Origin: Actinomycetes bacterium
Lineage (GTDB): Bacteria; Actinomycetota; Actinomycetes; Actinomycetales; Cellulomonadaceae
DNA length: 6,485 nucleotides
Reading direction: 5' to 3'
Assembly: GCA_023428465.1 (NCBI GenBank)
Contig: JAEYXM010000160.1
Coordinates: 1-6,485 of the forward strand
The position numbers were made by a program, and so were the translations under genes. Under the pieces are notes generated by a model, which did no database searches, was not told the origin of the DNA, and saw only the letters and a list, made by a program, of their open reading frames with translations. Shown here piece after piece: positions 5,846 to 6,485 of this stretch. How positions within the stretch are numbered: the first letter of the stretch is position 1; every line of letters begins with the position of its first letter.

Positions 5846-5948
5846 TCACGCGGGCTGGATGCGCGAACACGCTCCAGGCAGCCCTCAGCCACGGCCGTCC
5901 ATGGTCGTCCAGGGCGTACTTGGGCCCACCAATAGGCCTACCGGACAC

Positions 5949-5986
5949 TCAGAGGCCCGCCCCGCCGAAGCGGTGCGGGCCTCTGA
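5949..5986 (-). terminator. Terminator-like hairpin downstream of tRNA-Pro
   Basis: TCAGAGGCCCGC (5949-5960) pairs perfectly with GCGGGCCTCTGA (5975-5986). Beyond one mismatch, an inner CCGC/GCGG stem is closed, on the minus strand, by a TTCG tetraloop. It starts 16 bases past the 3' end of the minus-strand tRNA gene, the expected place for its terminator. No T-tract follows. It is symmetric enough to act on either strand. Confidence 0.8.
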
Positions 5987-6001
5987 CCTGCTCTTTCACT
6001 G

Positions 6002-6075
<74 letters not shown>

Positions 6076-6098
6076 AACGGCTCGATGAGCCGCCCACG

Positions 6099-6104
6099 AG
6101 TCTA
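6099..6104 (-). promoter_or_regulatory. Candidate -10 box for tRNA-Pro
   Basis: TAGACT on the minus strand, in the context CGCTAGACT, matches the sigma-70-type TAnnnT pattern. It would start transcription around 6092, some 17 bases before the mature tRNA 5' end. No good -35 element is seen at 16-18 bases, so the call rests on the -10 and its position. Confidence 0.4.
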
Positions 6105-6228
6105 GCGGATGTCGTGGGTGACCGGCGCCAGGCACTCACCGCGGCCCTCCCCCACGGATCGCGTGCGGCTCCGCCCGGCGTGAAGATGGAGTCGACGCGG
6201 CCGCCCGGCCGCCCTGAAGGGGCACGTG

Positions 6229-6485
6229 ATGACGTACCGCATCGGCTACCTGGTCGGGAGCCTCTCGGCGAGCTCGATCAACCGCACCCTCGCGAAGGCG
6301 CTCATCCGCCTCGCACCCGACGACCTGGAGCTCCACGAGATCGGCATCGGCGAGCTGCCGCTCTACAACCGCGACCTCGACGAGGACTACCCGGCGTCGG
6401 CGCGCGCGTTCAAGGACGCGATCGAGGCCTCCGACGGCATCCTGTTCGTCTCGCCCGAGTACAACCGCTCGATCCCCGGCGCACT
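6229..6485 (+). CDS. NAD(P)H-dependent FMN reductase, flavodoxin-like (3' partial)
   Basis: The first 85 codons of a flavin reductase of the NADPH-dependent FMN reductase family (ChrR/YieF/azoreductase-like). These are cytoplasmic flavoproteins that reduce quinones, chromate or azo compounds at the expense of NAD(P)H. The opening strand and FMN-phosphate loop are visible as YRIGYLVGSLSASSINRTLA (residues 3-22), then ELPLYNRDLDED (about 43-54), which is typical of the family, and the strand GILFVSPEYNRSIPGAL (69-85), whose SPEYN segment contacts the flavin. The ATG at 6229-6231 has AAGGGG (6217-6222) 6 bases upstream; GTG at 6226-6228 is the only nearby alternative. It diverges from the tRNA-Pro gene across about 150 bases. 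Which substrate it reduces cannot be told. Confidence 0.9.
   Translation, partial: MTYRIGYLVGSLSASSINRTLAKALIRLAPDDLELHEIGIGELPLYNRDLDEDYPASARAFKDAIEASDGILFVSPEYNRSIPGA

Noticed and set aside
5571..5948. A 125-codon minus-strand frame that could supply the missing hydrolase N-terminus
   Set aside because: Its first part has no VDTG-like motif or MBL-like strands, and it then runs through the hydrolase in the wrong frame as Arg-rich sequence.
6198..6211. CGGCCG repeated around CC ahead of the FMN reductase gene
   Set aside because: It forms a stem with only a 2-base loop and is expected by chance in such GC-rich DNA. No role is supported.

Overview
The window reads as chromosomal DNA of a high-GC Gram-positive actinobacterium, probably a Micrococcales-type organism. 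The evidence is very high GC, strong G/C bias at third codon positions, several GTG starts behind purine-rich ribosome binding sites, and actinobacterial-looking protein families. The genus is inference and was not established.

Left to right: the window opens inside the last part of an OmpR/PhoB-type response regulator (+). A perfect 16-bp inverted repeat separates it from a converging minus-strand operon, metQ-metN-metI, encoding a methionine-type ABC importer (binding protein, ATPase with NIL domain, permease). metN and metI overlap by ATGA. A strong GC hairpin lies in the metQ-metN gap. metQ is preceded by about 500 bases with no long gene. That region holds a candidate 29-30 codon peptide with four cysteines and a good Shine-Dalgarno sequence, two copies of the palindrome GGTGC-N5-GCACC just upstream of the peptide, and hairpins between the peptide and metQ. 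It looks like an undescribed sulfur-amino-acid control region and is the most interesting part of the window.

Next comes a minus-strand cation diffusion facilitator (metal efflux) gene. Divergent from it is a small plus-strand PRC-barrel-like protein. Converging on that is a damaged minus-strand metallo-beta-lactamase-fold hydrolase gene, which lacks its 5' part and has a frameshift at a G6 run. A tRNA-Pro(GGG) gene follows on the minus strand with a strong hairpin beyond its 3' end. The window closes with the first 85 codons of an NAD(P)H-dependent FMN reductase (+).

Functionally, only the met genes form a clear unit: MetQ captures substrate outside the membrane, MetI forms the channel and MetN powers uptake. 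The other genes are unrelated single-gene units. No mobile element, CRISPR array or complete island is visible. The decayed hydrolase beside the 3' end of a tRNA gene is the only hint of past rearrangement.
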